A DNA stretch of 64,000 bases from Tunturibacter gelidoferens (GTDB lineage: Bacteria; Acidobacteriota; Terriglobia; Terriglobales; Acidobacteriaceae), in contig NZ_CP132938.1 in the NCBI RefSeq assembly GCF_040358255.1, positions 248,001 through 312,000 on the forward strand, written 5' to 3'. Both the position numbers and the translations under genes were made by a program. This document shows, in pieces, positions 36,065 through 45,019 of this stretch (position 1 is its first letter; the number at the start of each line of letters is the position of its first letter). A model generated the notes under the pieces. That model was given only the letters and a program-made list of their open reading frames with translations. It was not told the origin of the DNA and searched no databases.

Positions 36065-39000
36065 ATGCGCATCGTTTCTAAAAAACTTCTCTCAGGTTTA
36101 GGTTTATTTTTGCTTTGTGCCGCCGCATTGACTCCCGCCAACGCACAGTCGAACACCGGTACGATCGTCGGCACAGTACAGGATGACTCAGGCGCAGTGA
36201 TTCCTGACGCTACGGTGAGTGCGAGGGATATCGGAACCGGGCAGGTGCGAAACGTGAAGGCCGATGGCAGTGGCAGCTTCACTATTCCGAATCTACAGGT
36301 CGGCCATTATTCCATCACGGTGTCGCATGAGGGATTTGCGCCGGCGCAGATTGCGGATATCGAGCTCCAGGTGGCGCAACATGCAACGATCAATCCTGTA
36401 CTCCATATCGGCGGCGTTAACGATAAAGTCACGGTGATCGCGGACCAGATTCCTCTGCTGAACCAGGCGTCTTCGTCGGTGGGTCAGGTGATCGATACGC
36501 AGACGGTTCAGAATATGCCGCTGAATGGCCGGAACTTCTGGCAGTTGACGCAGCTGACACCCGGCGTCAGCTACATCCAGGGCGGTCAGAACATCGCGAC
36601 CGGCGGTACTTCGATTCGGGCCAGCGCCGTGAACGTCAATGTGAACGGCCTCTCTCCCTCGTGGACTGGCTGGTATCTGGATGGAGCGAATATTACCGAG
36701 TTTCAACTTGGCGGGACGATCATTCAGCCCAATGTGGACGCGCTCCAGGAGTTCAAGGTGGAGTCGGGCAACATGGGTGCGGACTACGGCCATAGTCCGA
36801 CCATCATCAACGCCACACTGAAGAGCGGAACGAATCAGTTTCATGGCACCTTGTATGAGTTTCTGCGCAACAACTCTCTGGATGCGAAGAACTACTTCTT
36901 TATTCCGGCGACAGGAAGCCACGCACGCGATGAGCCGCTGCACCGCAATCAGTTTGGGCTCGCGGTCGGCGGCCCGATCTGGAAGGACAAGACGTTCTTC
37001 TTTGTCGACATGCAGAGCACGCTGTTTACCCAGGCTCAGAACTTCAACAGCGTCGTTCCCAGTGATGCGGAACGGGGTGGAGACTTCAGAGCTATCACGA
37101 CAAAGATCATCAACCCTGCGACTGGCCAACAGGTCTCGGACGGCGGGGTGCTCAATAAGATTCCAGCTTCGCTCATCTCTCCACAGGCGCAGTTTCTGCT
37201 GCAGTATATGCCTCATGCGAACTTTGTCTCGGGCAATACAAGCCGCGCTATTGTCACCAATAAGCTGAAGCAACAGCTCGATCAAGGCGACATCCGTGTG
37301 GACCATCAACTTACCGCGGCCGATCGTCTGACAGGCCGCTACTCCATCTCTGATGATCACGAGACGGATCCAAACGCCTTTCCAGCAATGGGCGGCTTTC
37401 CTCTGCGCAGCCGCGGGCAGGATGCTCTCTTCCGGGAGACCCATGTCTTCAGCCCGAAGTGGATTAATGAACTTCAGGTCTCCTACTATCGCAGCTACTT
37501 CCTCTTTACGAGTTCACTGCAGGGGCAAAACATCAATGACGAGGCCGGAATCATAGGCCTGGACGGACTTGCGCCCCCATCGACTCTGGGCTTTCCGAGC
37601 GTTACGATCGCCAACTACTCTAACTTCAACGGGCAGGCCAACAATAGTTATCCGAAGCAGAACAAGATTCGCTCGTGGCAGTATGTCGACCGCGTGAGCT
37701 ACGCCAGTGGAAAGCACGACATTCGTTTTGGATATGAGCTATTCCACAACACCAACACCTTTGTCGCGGGCAATAACTCGGTGGGAACCTTCAACTTTAA
37801 CGGGGCGTACTCCGGCGACAACTTTGCCGACTTTCTGCTGGGAGATCCTCTGAGTGCCAGCCGCAGCACCTTTAGGAACTTGTGGGGGAGTGCCGGAAGT
37901 TTCCAGGCCATGTACTTTCAGGACGACTATCACGCGAGGCCGAACTTCACCATAAATGCCGGGTTTCGATGGGAGATCAACCCTTACTACAACGCGGTGA
38001 ATGGCCAAACCTCCGGCTTCGACACGAGCACCGGCAAGCTCGTGCTTCCCTCGAACGTCTCCATGAACGCGCAGCCCGCGACTCCGCAGCTGTTTTCGCT
38101 GTTCTCCGACCGGTTCGAATACACAGACGACCTTGGGTTGCCGCAATCTGTACGCAAGACCGACTATCACGATGTCGGACCTCGATTGGGCTTTGCCTAT
38201 AGTCCTGGACGGGGTACAACCGTAATTCGGGGCGCGTATGGCGTCTTCTATCTCTTCCCAGACGACAACGCAATCAACAATACACAAAACACAGTCCCGT
38301 TCATTGCGTCGCAAACACAAAACAATACGACGCCGAAGCCGACCTTCACGCTCGCCGACTTCTATCAAGGCCAGTCAATAGTGGCTCCGAATCCAAACCC
38401 CGGCTCCAAATGCGCGTTCGGTTTTGTAGCAGACTCCTGCTCCACTCCGAGCATCACCAGCATGGCGCTGCACGTGCAGAACACCTATATCCAGGAGTGG
38501 AATCTTGCGATGCAGCATCAATTTGGTCAGCGAATCTCTCTGGATGTGGCCTATGTCGGCAATAAGACAACTCATATGCAACAGGCATTTCAGATCAACG
38601 ACCCGAATCCAGGCGCGGGAGCGGTGCAGCCTCGCCGTCCGCTTGCACAGTGGGGCACCATCAACAACTCACGCTTTGCGGGAAATGGAGGCTACAACGC
38701 TCTACAAACCAAGCTGGAGACGCGTGCCTTCGCAGGTGCGACTTTGCTCGTCTCCTATACCTACAGCAAGTGCCTGACGGACGGTACCTATACCTCGGTC
38801 GTGCGAGAGGACACCCCGCTGATTCGATATTACGGAGTATGCAACTACGACCTGACGCATAACTTCGTCGCCAGCTATTTGTACGATCTTCCCTTCGGAC
38901 GTGGACGAGAGTTTCTCACCAGTCTTCCTGAATGGGTCAATGGCATCGTCGGAAACTGGAATCTTTCAGGAATCGCGACGCTACAATCGGGACTTCCCTA

Positions 39001-39427
39001 CACGCCGACAATCAGTGGCGATCAGGCTAATACCGGTGTTGGCAGCCAAAGACCGAATGTGATTGGCAAACCACTCTTGCTGAGAAACCATAACTGCTGG
39101 TACTTCGACTCGAAAAACTCAGCGTGTAAGACGCTCGCACCCGCCGGGGCAGACGCATATGCCGTTCCTGCGCTGTATTCCTACGGCAACGGCGGGATCA
39201 ATCTGTTGCGCGCCGATGGGCTGGTTCAATTCGATCTCTCCCTGCTCAAGTCCTTCCACTTCAGTGAGACGCGATCTCTAGAGTTTCGTGGGTCGTTCTT
39301 CAACCTCTTCAATCACACTACCTTTGCCGCTCCAACGACCAATATCGATTCGTCTTCAGCCGGTCAGGTCAGCTCAACCCTCAATGGCTCACGTCAGATC
39401 GAGCTTGCCGCAAAGATTTACTTTTGA
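36065..39427 (+). CDS. TonB-dependent receptor with carboxypeptidase-regulatory-like N-domain
   Basis: 1,120 residues starting at ATG 36,065 (a GTG precedes it). Signal peptide at 1-27, then a beta-sandwich carboxypeptidase-regulatory-like domain at ~30-115 ('IVGTVQDDSGAVIPDATVSARD', 'GSFTIPNLQVGHYSITVSHEGF'), a plug domain ('VQNMPLNGRNFWQLTQLTPGV'), and a long barrel ending in a typical terminal strand ('LAAKIYF'). This Oar-like architecture is greatly expanded in acidobacteria. It imports large substrates, usually oligosaccharides, through the outer membrane using TonB energy. The gene follows an alginate-lyase-family enzyme, hinting at uronide uptake. Confidence 0.9.
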   Translation: MRIVSKKLLSGLGLFLLCAAALTPANAQSNTGTIVGTVQDDSGAVIPDATVSARDIGTGQVRNVKADGSGSFTIPNLQVGHYSITVSHEGFAPAQIADIELQVAQHATINPVLHIGGVNDKVTVIADQIPLLNQASSSVGQVIDTQTVQNMPLNGRNFWQLTQLTPGVSYIQGGQNIATGGTSIRASAVNVNVNGLSPSWTGWYLDGANITEFQLGGTIIQPNVDALQEFKVESGNMGADYGHSPTIINATLKSGTNQFHGTLYEFLRNNSLDAKNYFFIPATGSHARDEPLHRNQFGLAVGGPIWKDKTFFFVDMQSTLFTQAQNFNSVVPSDAERGGDFRAITTKIINPATGQQVSDGGVLNKIPASLISPQAQFLLQYMPHANFVSGNTSRAIVTNKLKQQLDQGDIRVDHQLTAADRLTGRYSISDDHETDPNAFPAMGGFPLRSRGQDALFRETHVFSPKWINELQVSYYRSYFLFTSSLQGQNINDEAGIIGLDGLAPPSTLGFPSVTIANYSNFNGQANNSYPKQNKIRSWQYVDRVSYASGKHDIRFGYELFHNTNTFVAGNNSVGTFNFNGAYSGDNFADFLLGDPLSASRSTFRNLWGSAGSFQAMYFQDDYHARPNFTINAGFRWEINPYYNAVNGQTSGFDTSTGKLVLPSNVSMNAQPATPQLFSLFSDRFEYTDDLGLPQSVRKTDYHDVGPRLGFAYSPGRGTTVIRGAYGVFYLFPDDNAINNTQNTVPFIASQTQNNTTPKPTFTLADFYQGQSIVAPNPNPGSKCAFGFVADSCSTPSITSMALHVQNTYIQEWNLAMQHQFGQRISLDVAYVGNKTTHMQQAFQINDPNPGAGAVQPRRPLAQWGTINNSRFAGNGGYNALQTKLETRAFAGATLLVSYTYSKCLTDGTYTSVVREDTPLIRYYGVCNYDLTHNFVASYLYDLPFGRGREFLTSLPEWVNGIVGNWNLSGIATLQSGLPYTPTISGDQANTGVGSQRPNVIGKPLLLRNHNCWYFDSKNSACKTLAPAGADAYAVPALYSYGNGGINLLRADGLVQFDLSLLKSFHFSETRSLEFRGSFFNLFNHTTFAAPTTNIDSSSAGQVSSTLNGSRQIELAAKIYF

Positions 39428-39585
39428 TGGCTTCGTACAGTAAGACCATGATCCACCGCTATCCGCGTTTGTAAAACGACTGTCAAGGACCGGCCCAATT
39501 GCGGCTCACATGATTCGGAATGATACCCTAGGAGGGTTTCGAGCCTGAAGAACTGCCTCCTATTTCTGGACGTGAGCGAATTTCA

Positions 39586-42240
39586 ATGGCAGAGGTTACT
39601 AACGCTCTCCCGGTGGGAGAACTGGTTGGGAATAACTACGAGATCCTGGGCATCGCCGGCGCCGGTGGAATGGGTATTGTTTATCGTGCCTGGGACGCCA
39701 AGCTCGAGAGAACGGTTGCGCTCAAATTTTTACCCACCCTGCTGAATGCTGACGTTCGTGAGAGAGAGTACTTTGTCCTTGAAGCACGAATGGCTTCGTC
39801 CGTGGATCACCCGAACATCGGCGTCATCCACGGGATCGAAGAGACGACGGATGGCCACGCGTTTATCGTCATGGGCTTCTATGACGGTCTTTCTCTGGCT
39901 CAAAGGATTGCCAAAGGTCCGCTGAGCACGCTGGAAGCCGTCGATGTCGCTATTCAGGTCGCGCTCGGCCTATGCGAAGCCCACTCACACCATATCGTGC
40001 ATCGGGACATCAAGCCGTCAAACGTAATGCTGACGAACACAAGGTCTGTTAAGATCGTCGACTTTGGATTGGCTCGTCTGATCAACGCAGAGACCGCAAC
40101 TGCCAGCGGCATCGTGGGATCGATAAAGTACGTATCGCCCGAACAGGCGTTGGGCCAGCGAACCGACCAGCGAACAGATATATGGTCTCTTGGAGTAGTG
40201 TTGGCGGAGATGCTGGCGGGACGTAATCCCTTCGAGCGCGGAACCATTCCGGCGATTCTGGTTGCGATTCTCAACGAGCCGCCGCAGTCGCTTGACGGTT
40301 TGCCCATCGCGCTGCAGGGAATCATCTATCGCTCCCTTTCGAAGGACGCCGAGAAGCGCTATCAGCATTGCTCAGAGATGCTGGCGGATCTGCAAGCCGC
40401 ACAAGCAGAGCTTTCGAACGATTCAACCAATCGAAGAGAAGCGATTGGCAGGAAGACTACGAGTCGGTCAAACGACATCCGCAGGTATGTCGAGCAAGCT
40501 TCCGTCTCTACCTGGTCCAGGGCACAGAAGCCTCGAAACCGATGGCTGCCACTGGGCCTCGGCCTCTGTGGGCTTGTTCTACTGGCCTGTTTGTTTCTCT
40601 TTCCTCGGGTCCGCGAACAACTTGGTTCCCGCATAAGAGTGGGTGAAGAGCATATCGCAGTTCTTCCTTTTACTAACATTGGGAATAACCCGGAGAATCA
40701 AGCTCTGAGCGAGGGCCTGGTGGATACGCTATCGGGGAAGCTTTCCGATCTCGATGTTGGCAACAAGGCGCTATGGGTAATTCCGGCGAGCGAGATCCGC
40801 CGTCTCAAAGTGACTGACCCCGCGGCCGCGCTCAAAACGCTTGGCGCAAATCTGGTAATCAGCGGAAGCATCCGGCGCGATGGAACCGCTGTGAATCTCA
40901 ATCTCAACCTTATCAATACAAAGAATCTTCGCCTGATTGGGTCTGTCGATGTTGTGGATCAGGCTGGAGACCTCTCTGCGCTGCAAGACGAAGCGGTATC
41001 GCGGCTCGCGCATCTGATGGATCTACCTGTGTCCGCCGAGATGTTGCACAATACCGGCGGATCCGTTGTGCCTGCGGCATATCAGAATTACCTGACTGCG
41101 TTGGGCTATATGCAGCGTTACGACAAAGCGGGAAATCTGGATCAGGCAATCGAAGTATTGAACGCGGCGATCGAGACCGATCCGAAGTTCGCGCTCGGCT
41201 ACGGTCAGCTCGGAGAGGCATATCGACTTAAGTATCAACTTGATCGGAATCAGCACTGGCTCGACGAAGCCCAGGGAAACCTTGAGAAGGCAATTCAGCT
41301 CGACAGTAGTTTGCCCGCGGCCTATGTGACTCTTGGGCGAATTCATGACGTTAGCGGGAAGCGCGAGCTCGCGCTGCAGGAGTTTCAACATGCTCTTCAA
41401 CTCGATCCGCGAAACGCAATGGCGATGAGGGGGCTGGCACGCGCGTATGAGCGTTCTGGCCGTGTCGCCGACGCAGAGGCTGCTTACAAAAAGGCAGTCG
41501 CGCTGAAGCCCGATGATTGGGAGAGCTATAACCTCATCGGTAACTTCTATGACCGCCAGGGCAAATATCCTGAAGCGATCACTGCGCTGCGAAGAGCGAT
41601 TGATATGACTCCGGACAATGCGGAGGTGTATCTCAATCTGGGCGCGACTTATGTGGATTCAGGAGACAGCGCGGTGCTTCCGACCGCCGAGCAGGCTCTG
41701 AAGAGATCAATCGAACTGGGGCCAACTTATCCGGCATATGCAAATCTTGCCAGCCTTTATCTTGCTCAGCGGAGGTATCGGGAGTCTGCGGAGGTCAACG
41801 AGAAAGCCCTGCGATTGAATGAGAACGATTACATGGTTTGGAATAACCTGCTGATCGCGTATGAGCGGCTTGGAGAAAGTTCAAAAGCAAAGATGGTGCG
41901 AGAGCGAATCGTGCCGCTGCTCGAGCAGAATATCCGACTGAAACCACAAGATGCGCAGGCGCACTCACTGCTGGCTGTGATGCAGGCGAAGGATGGAGTG
42001 CCGGGGAGTGCGCTGGAGCATGCGCAGACGGCGATAGCGCTCTCCCCTGATGACCCAAGCATCCTAGTCAACGTCGCGGGGGCTTACGAGATGTGCGGTG
42101 ATCGCAAACAGGCGCTGGGTTATCTCGAGATGGCATTGCACAAAGGTTTTCCTTTGAGCCAACTCGAAAACGATCCGGACATGCGGGATCTTCTGCGAGA
42201 CCCCGGATTTCATGTCGGCAAACCATCACTAACTCAATAA
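39586..42240 (+). CDS. Ser/Thr protein kinase with TPR repeats
   Basis: 884 residues. Kinase domain ~18-270: glycine loop 'GIAGAGGMGIVY', Lys47 in 'VALKFL', catalytic 'HRDIKPSNVM', 'KIVDFGLARL' and 'DIWSLGVVLAEMLAG'. A membrane helix at ~320-340 follows ('LGLCGLVLLACLFLF'). The outer part begins with an 'IAVLPFTNIGNNPENQALSEGL' domain seen in acidobacterial kinases and adenylate-cyclase-like proteins, then about nine TPR units (~480-870, e.g. 'ALGYGQLGEAYRLKYQLD', 'AMAMRGLARAYERSGRVADAEAAYKKA'). It should phosphorylate proteins in response to an envelope cue. A 110-codon gene with a good ribosome site follows at 28 bp. Confidence 0.93.
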   Translation: MAEVTNALPVGELVGNNYEILGIAGAGGMGIVYRAWDAKLERTVALKFLPTLLNADVREREYFVLEARMASSVDHPNIGVIHGIEETTDGHAFIVMGFYDGLSLAQRIAKGPLSTLEAVDVAIQVALGLCEAHSHHIVHRDIKPSNVMLTNTRSVKIVDFGLARLINAETATASGIVGSIKYVSPEQALGQRTDQRTDIWSLGVVLAEMLAGRNPFERGTIPAILVAILNEPPQSLDGLPIALQGIIYRSLSKDAEKRYQHCSEMLADLQAAQAELSNDSTNRREAIGRKTTSRSNDIRRYVEQASVSTWSRAQKPRNRWLPLGLGLCGLVLLACLFLFPRVREQLGSRIRVGEEHIAVLPFTNIGNNPENQALSEGLVDTLSGKLSDLDVGNKALWVIPASEIRRLKVTDPAAALKTLGANLVISGSIRRDGTAVNLNLNLINTKNLRLIGSVDVVDQAGDLSALQDEAVSRLAHLMDLPVSAEMLHNTGGSVVPAAYQNYLTALGYMQRYDKAGNLDQAIEVLNAAIETDPKFALGYGQLGEAYRLKYQLDRNQHWLDEAQGNLEKAIQLDSSLPAAYVTLGRIHDVSGKRELALQEFQHALQLDPRNAMAMRGLARAYERSGRVADAEAAYKKAVALKPDDWESYNLIGNFYDRQGKYPEAITALRRAIDMTPDNAEVYLNLGATYVDSGDSAVLPTAEQALKRSIELGPTYPAYANLASLYLAQRRYRESAEVNEKALRLNENDYMVWNNLLIAYERLGESSKAKMVRERIVPLLEQNIRLKPQDAQAHSLLAVMQAKDGVPGSALEHAQTAIALSPDDPSILVNVAGAYEMCGDRKQALGYLEMALHKGFPLSQLENDPDMRDLLRDPGFHVGKPSLTQ

Positions 42241-42268
42241 ACGTCACCTCAACAAAAGGAGAATTATC

Positions 42269-42601
42269 TTGTCGATTGTTGTTGTTCCTCTCACCGATTC
42301 TGCCGATCCAATCGAAATCAACATGGAAGCTACGGACACTCTGCAGTTTGTCGCTGAAGTCTCAGGGGTCTTCACCAGCACGTATTCGAAGTATTTCTGC
42401 CCACACCTGCCCCACAACAAGTCATTGACGCTGAATGAAACATGGCCAAACACGGCTACTTATCCGGAGGGGACCGAACCTAATCCCTACGCTGCCGGTA
42501 AAATCTACACGTTTAACTGGACACCCGATAACGAAAAACAAGGTGGCTTGACTTCCTCGCCAGGGACGATCCATGTCGACACGGGACAACCGGAGAGATA
42601 G
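42269..42601 (+). CDS. 110-residue protein of unknown function
   Basis: Starts with TTG at 42,269, preceded by AAAGGAGA at 6 bp, a strong ribosome site. No signal peptide. Beta-rich composition with two Pro-Asn motifs ('TWPNTATYPEGTEPNPYAAG') and a single Cys-His-His cluster ('FCPHLPHNKS'). I recognise no family; the pattern resembles a small cytoplasmic protein with a plastocyanin-like or Ig-like fold, but this is a guess. It is immediately downstream of the Ser/Thr kinase on the same strand and before a bidirectional hairpin, so it is probably the kinase's operon partner or substrate. Confidence 0.6.
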   Translation: MSIVVVPLTDSADPIEINMEATDTLQFVAEVSGVFTSTYSKYFCPHLPHNKSLTLNETWPNTATYPEGTEPNPYAAGKIYTFNWTPDNEKQGGLTSSPGTIHVDTGQPER

Positions 42602-42638
42602 TTGCTTAATTCGAGCCGTGATCATCTCTAAATGTCTG

Positions 42639-42693
42639 TCGCCTACGGCACGGTGCTTACGAACACCCTGAGCACTGTCCGTTAGGCGATTTT
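42639..42693. terminator. Bidirectional terminator-like inverted repeat
   Basis: A long imperfect stem (TCGCCTACGG... with ...CGTTAGGCGA and a GC-rich inner part) is followed by TTTT on the plus strand. It lies between the convergent 110-aa gene and the desaturase and can serve both. Confidence 0.65.
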
Positions 42694-42704
42694 GCGTTTG
42701 AGAC

Positions 42705-43622
42705 TTAGAGAGGGTTTATTCGCGTACCAGGTGCCTCCGGGAGATGCGCCACTTTGACGTTCTTTGCCAGACCGAACAACGCTAGTAATTTGATACCCCA
42801 GTAGTTGAAATCCAGTTCCCACCAGGCCATGCCATGGCTGGCAGACACAGGATGTGCATGGTGATTGTTGTGCCAGCCCTCTCCGCCGGTCAAAAGCGCG
42901 ACCCACCAGTTGTTGGTTGAGTCGTCACGGGTTTTGAAACGGCGCGAACCCCACAAGTGGGTCGCCGAGTTGACCAGCCAGGTTACGTGGAAGCCAATGG
43001 TGATACGAAGAAATGTCCCCCAGAGTAACCACGAGAGCCCCAACCTCCATCCGCCGAAAGCGGTGCCTCCACCGAGTAAAGCAACTCCGGTCAGGCTGAT
43101 CGGAAGCCAGTGCCACACAGCCAACCAGCGGTAGAAGCGATCGCGATGCAGATCCGGCGCATAGTGAGCGAGCATGGTGGTCTCACTGTGAAGAGAGCCG
43201 CGCAGGATCCAGCCTATATGCGACCACCATTTGCCATCGCGGGGAGAGTGCGGATCGCCAGGTTTGTCGGTGTACTGGTGGTGCATACGATGCACCGCGA
43301 CCCAGTAGGTGGGACTGCCCTGCAGCGACATCGTCCCACAGATCGCCATGGCATACTCCAGCCACTTGGGCGTGGTGAAGCTGCGATGAGTCAGTTGGCG
43401 GTGATAGCTGATGGCAATGCCTACGTTCTGACCGAGGAGCCACATCACAAGAAATACGACAACAGAAGACCAAGAAAAGGTAAACAGGGCCGCTATAGCG
43501 CCCACATGGAATGCCGCAATAACGACGAAGAAAATCCAGTTAAACTCTGCCGACTTAGCCTGCACCACTTCAACTATGTCGGGACTGCCGGTTTTTTGCG
43601 GTTGTGTAACAAGAGTCGCCAT
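42705..43622 (-). CDS. Acyl-CoA/acyl-lipid Delta9-type fatty acid desaturase
   Basis: 305 residues, four membrane helices in two pairs. The three histidine boxes are clear: 'HRQLTH' (74-79), 'HRMHH' (~110) and 'HNNHH' (~253), which coordinate a di-iron centre. The enzyme introduces a cis double bond into acyl chains using O2 and an electron donor. The family also includes stearoyl-CoA desaturases. It stands alone on the minus strand just beyond the hydrogenase locus, so a link with that locus is not implied. No N-terminal cytochrome b5 or ferredoxin domain is attached. Confidence 0.9.
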   Translation of the reverse strand: MATLVTQPQKTGSPDIVEVVQAKSAEFNWIFFVVIAAFHVGAIAALFTFSWSSVVVFLVMWLLGQNVGIAISYHRQLTHRSFTTPKWLEYAMAICGTMSLQGSPTYWVAVHRMHHQYTDKPGDPHSPRDGKWWSHIGWILRGSLHSETTMLAHYAPDLHRDRFYRWLAVWHWLPISLTGVALLGGGTAFGGWRLGLSWLLWGTFLRITIGFHVTWLVNSATHLWGSRRFKTRDDSTNNWWVALLTGGEGWHNNHHAHPVSASHGMAWWELDFNYWGIKLLALFGLAKNVKVAHLPEAPGTRINPL

Positions 43623-43823
43623 GGCGTGCCTGCCTCTAGTGTCGAGGCTAACGCCGGGCGCGAGGCATGGCTAGAGGGCGCAGGTAAGAGTTCGGTAATA
43701 GTTGAAGTAGCAGGTATTTCAGCTTTTGACAGCGATGCCGCCTCCGAAGCGGCCGGTCTTATAACCAATCCACGAGTGACAGCTCTAGGACCGGCAACGT
43801 TCGGCAGCTATTGCTCAGGAATC

Positions 43824-43925
43824 TCACATGGACCGGATTCTGAGATAACGGGATACGTCGGGAGCTATCAAAATCATCACTACGATTGCGCCGATTCCTG
43901 CTGCGGCAGCTATAAGTTTCATCAT
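43824..43925 (-). CDS. 33-residue membrane peptide at the end of the hydrogenase operon
   Basis: Two adjacent ATGs at 43,925/43,922 preceded by GAGGTG at 6 bp. The product begins 'MMKLIAAAAGIGAIVVMIL', a single hydrophobic helix, and ends 'PDVSRYLRIRSM'. This tail is closely similar to the end of the 71-residue membrane protein encoded in the same locus at 51,918-52,133 ('PDVQRYLKMRAM'). It matches, as far as I can recall, the DUF6893-type small protein family. It lies 69 bp after hypB on the same strand. Role unknown; a membrane adaptor for the hydrogenase is one possibility. Confidence 0.65.
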   Translation of the reverse strand: MMKLIAAAAGIGAIVVMILIAPDVSRYLRIRSM

Positions 43926-43994
43926 GTGAGTCACCTCGTCCAGCTTGTTGCCTGCTTTCTACTCCTGTTTCGATGCATTTCAGCATGCCGACGT

Positions 43995-44678
43995 CTACAC
44001 AGGAGTATTTTGTGAACTTCGAGTATGTGTTTGCGCAAGAAACTGCAAGAAACCATCCATTCCCTCGTTGGTCTTTGCCGATACTTTGAATACGAGCATT
44101 CCTGGCCGCACCGCCTGGATGTTCGCGTTGGCAGTCAGTTCATCGAATTCGACCGCCGCTGCAAGGTCGATCTTGGTGATGACTGCTGCGTCGGCGCCGT
44201 TGAAGATAGTCGGGTATTTGAGCGGCTTATCTTCGCCTTCCGTCACGGAAAGTAACACGAGCCTCAGATCTTCCCCTAAATCATAAGACGCGGGGCAGAC
44301 CAGATTGCCCACGTTTTCGATGAAGAGCAGATCCAGCTGGCCTAACTTCCAATCTTTCAAGGAGTTCTCCACCATTGCCGCTTCAAGGTGACAGAGCGTT
44401 CCGGTGGTAATCTGCCGCACTGGCGCGCCACTGCGTGCGAGCCGCAGCGCGTCGTTCTCCGTCGCCAGGTCGCCTACCAGTGCAGCTACGCGATAATGCG
44501 GCCTGAGCACGGTAAGAGTCTTTTCGAGAAAGGTAGTTTTACCGGCTCCAGGACTCGAGACGAGGCTAATCACATAGGTTCCCTGCGCGCGAAACCGGTC
44601 CCGCAGAGCCCGTGCGATCACATCATTTTGTTTGAGAACGTTTTTGCGAACTTCTAACAGGCGCGGTTCAGGGCTCAT
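43995..44678 (-). CDS. hypB: Hydrogenase nickel-incorporation GTPase HypB
   Basis: 227 residues. G-protein motifs: Walker A 'SSPGAGKTT' (about 43-51), 'DLATENDALRLA' (switch region), 'FIENVGNLVCPA' and 'ITKIDLAAAVEF'. HypB uses GTP hydrolysis to help load nickel into the large subunit together with HypA. The version here lacks a histidine-rich N-terminal nickel store. The gene overlaps hypA by 4 bp, and the cluster order hypF-hypA-hypB is intact. Confidence 0.95.
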   Translation of the reverse strand: MSPEPRLLEVRKNVLKQNDVIARALRDRFRAQGTYVISLVSSPGAGKTTFLEKTLTVLRPHYRVAALVGDLATENDALRLARSGAPVRQITTGTLCHLEAAMVENSLKDWKLGQLDLLFIENVGNLVCPASYDLGEDLRLVLLSVTEGEDKPLKYPTIFNGADAAVITKIDLAAAVEFDELTANANIQAVRPGMLVFKVSAKTNEGMDGFLQFLAQTHTRSSQNTPV

Positions 44679-45019
44679 TGTTTAAGCTCCAGTGCGGTGA
44701 TGACGAGTTCTTTTCCATGGATCACTTCAGACGCCGGGGTACCGCAGTCAGGGCAACAAAACCACTGCATGGATGCCAGGGTCTTTGGCATGTTGCATGC
44801 CGGACAGTAAACCTCTATGGGCACATCTTTCACTACCAGACGTGAACCTTGGAGCGGGGTACCGTCGCAAGCTATCTCAAAAGAGAATAGAAGCGCCTCC
44901 TTCACCACACCCGAGAGAGCCCCAAGCTCCAAATGGACCGCTTCTATGTGCACGTTGCGCCGCTCCGCTTCCTCCTGTGCCATATCCACGATGCTCATCG
45001 CAATCGAAAGCTCATGCAT
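44675..45019 (-). CDS. hypA: Hydrogenase nickel chaperone HypA
   Basis: 114 residues. Nickel-binding 'MHELSIAM' at the N-terminus (His2) and a zinc site formed by two CxxC pairs ('CPAC' and 'CPDC') in the second half. HypA delivers nickel to the large subunit with HypB. It overlaps hypF by 8 bp and hypB by 4 bp, so all three are translated in concert. Confidence 0.95.
   Translation of the reverse strand: MHELSIAMSIVDMAQEEAERRNVHIEAVHLELGALSGVVKEALLFSFEIACDGTPLQGSRLVVKDVPIEVYCPACNMPKTLASMQWFCCPDCGTPASEVIHGKELVITALELKQ

Noticed and set aside
36293..37444. 383-codon minus-strand open frame
   Set aside because: Shadow of the TonB-dependent receptor; no recognisable domain and abundant His/Arg typical of an antisense frame.
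43110..44015. 301-codon plus-strand open frame
   Set aside because: Runs antisense to the desaturase and across the 33-aa peptide gene; no motif supports it.
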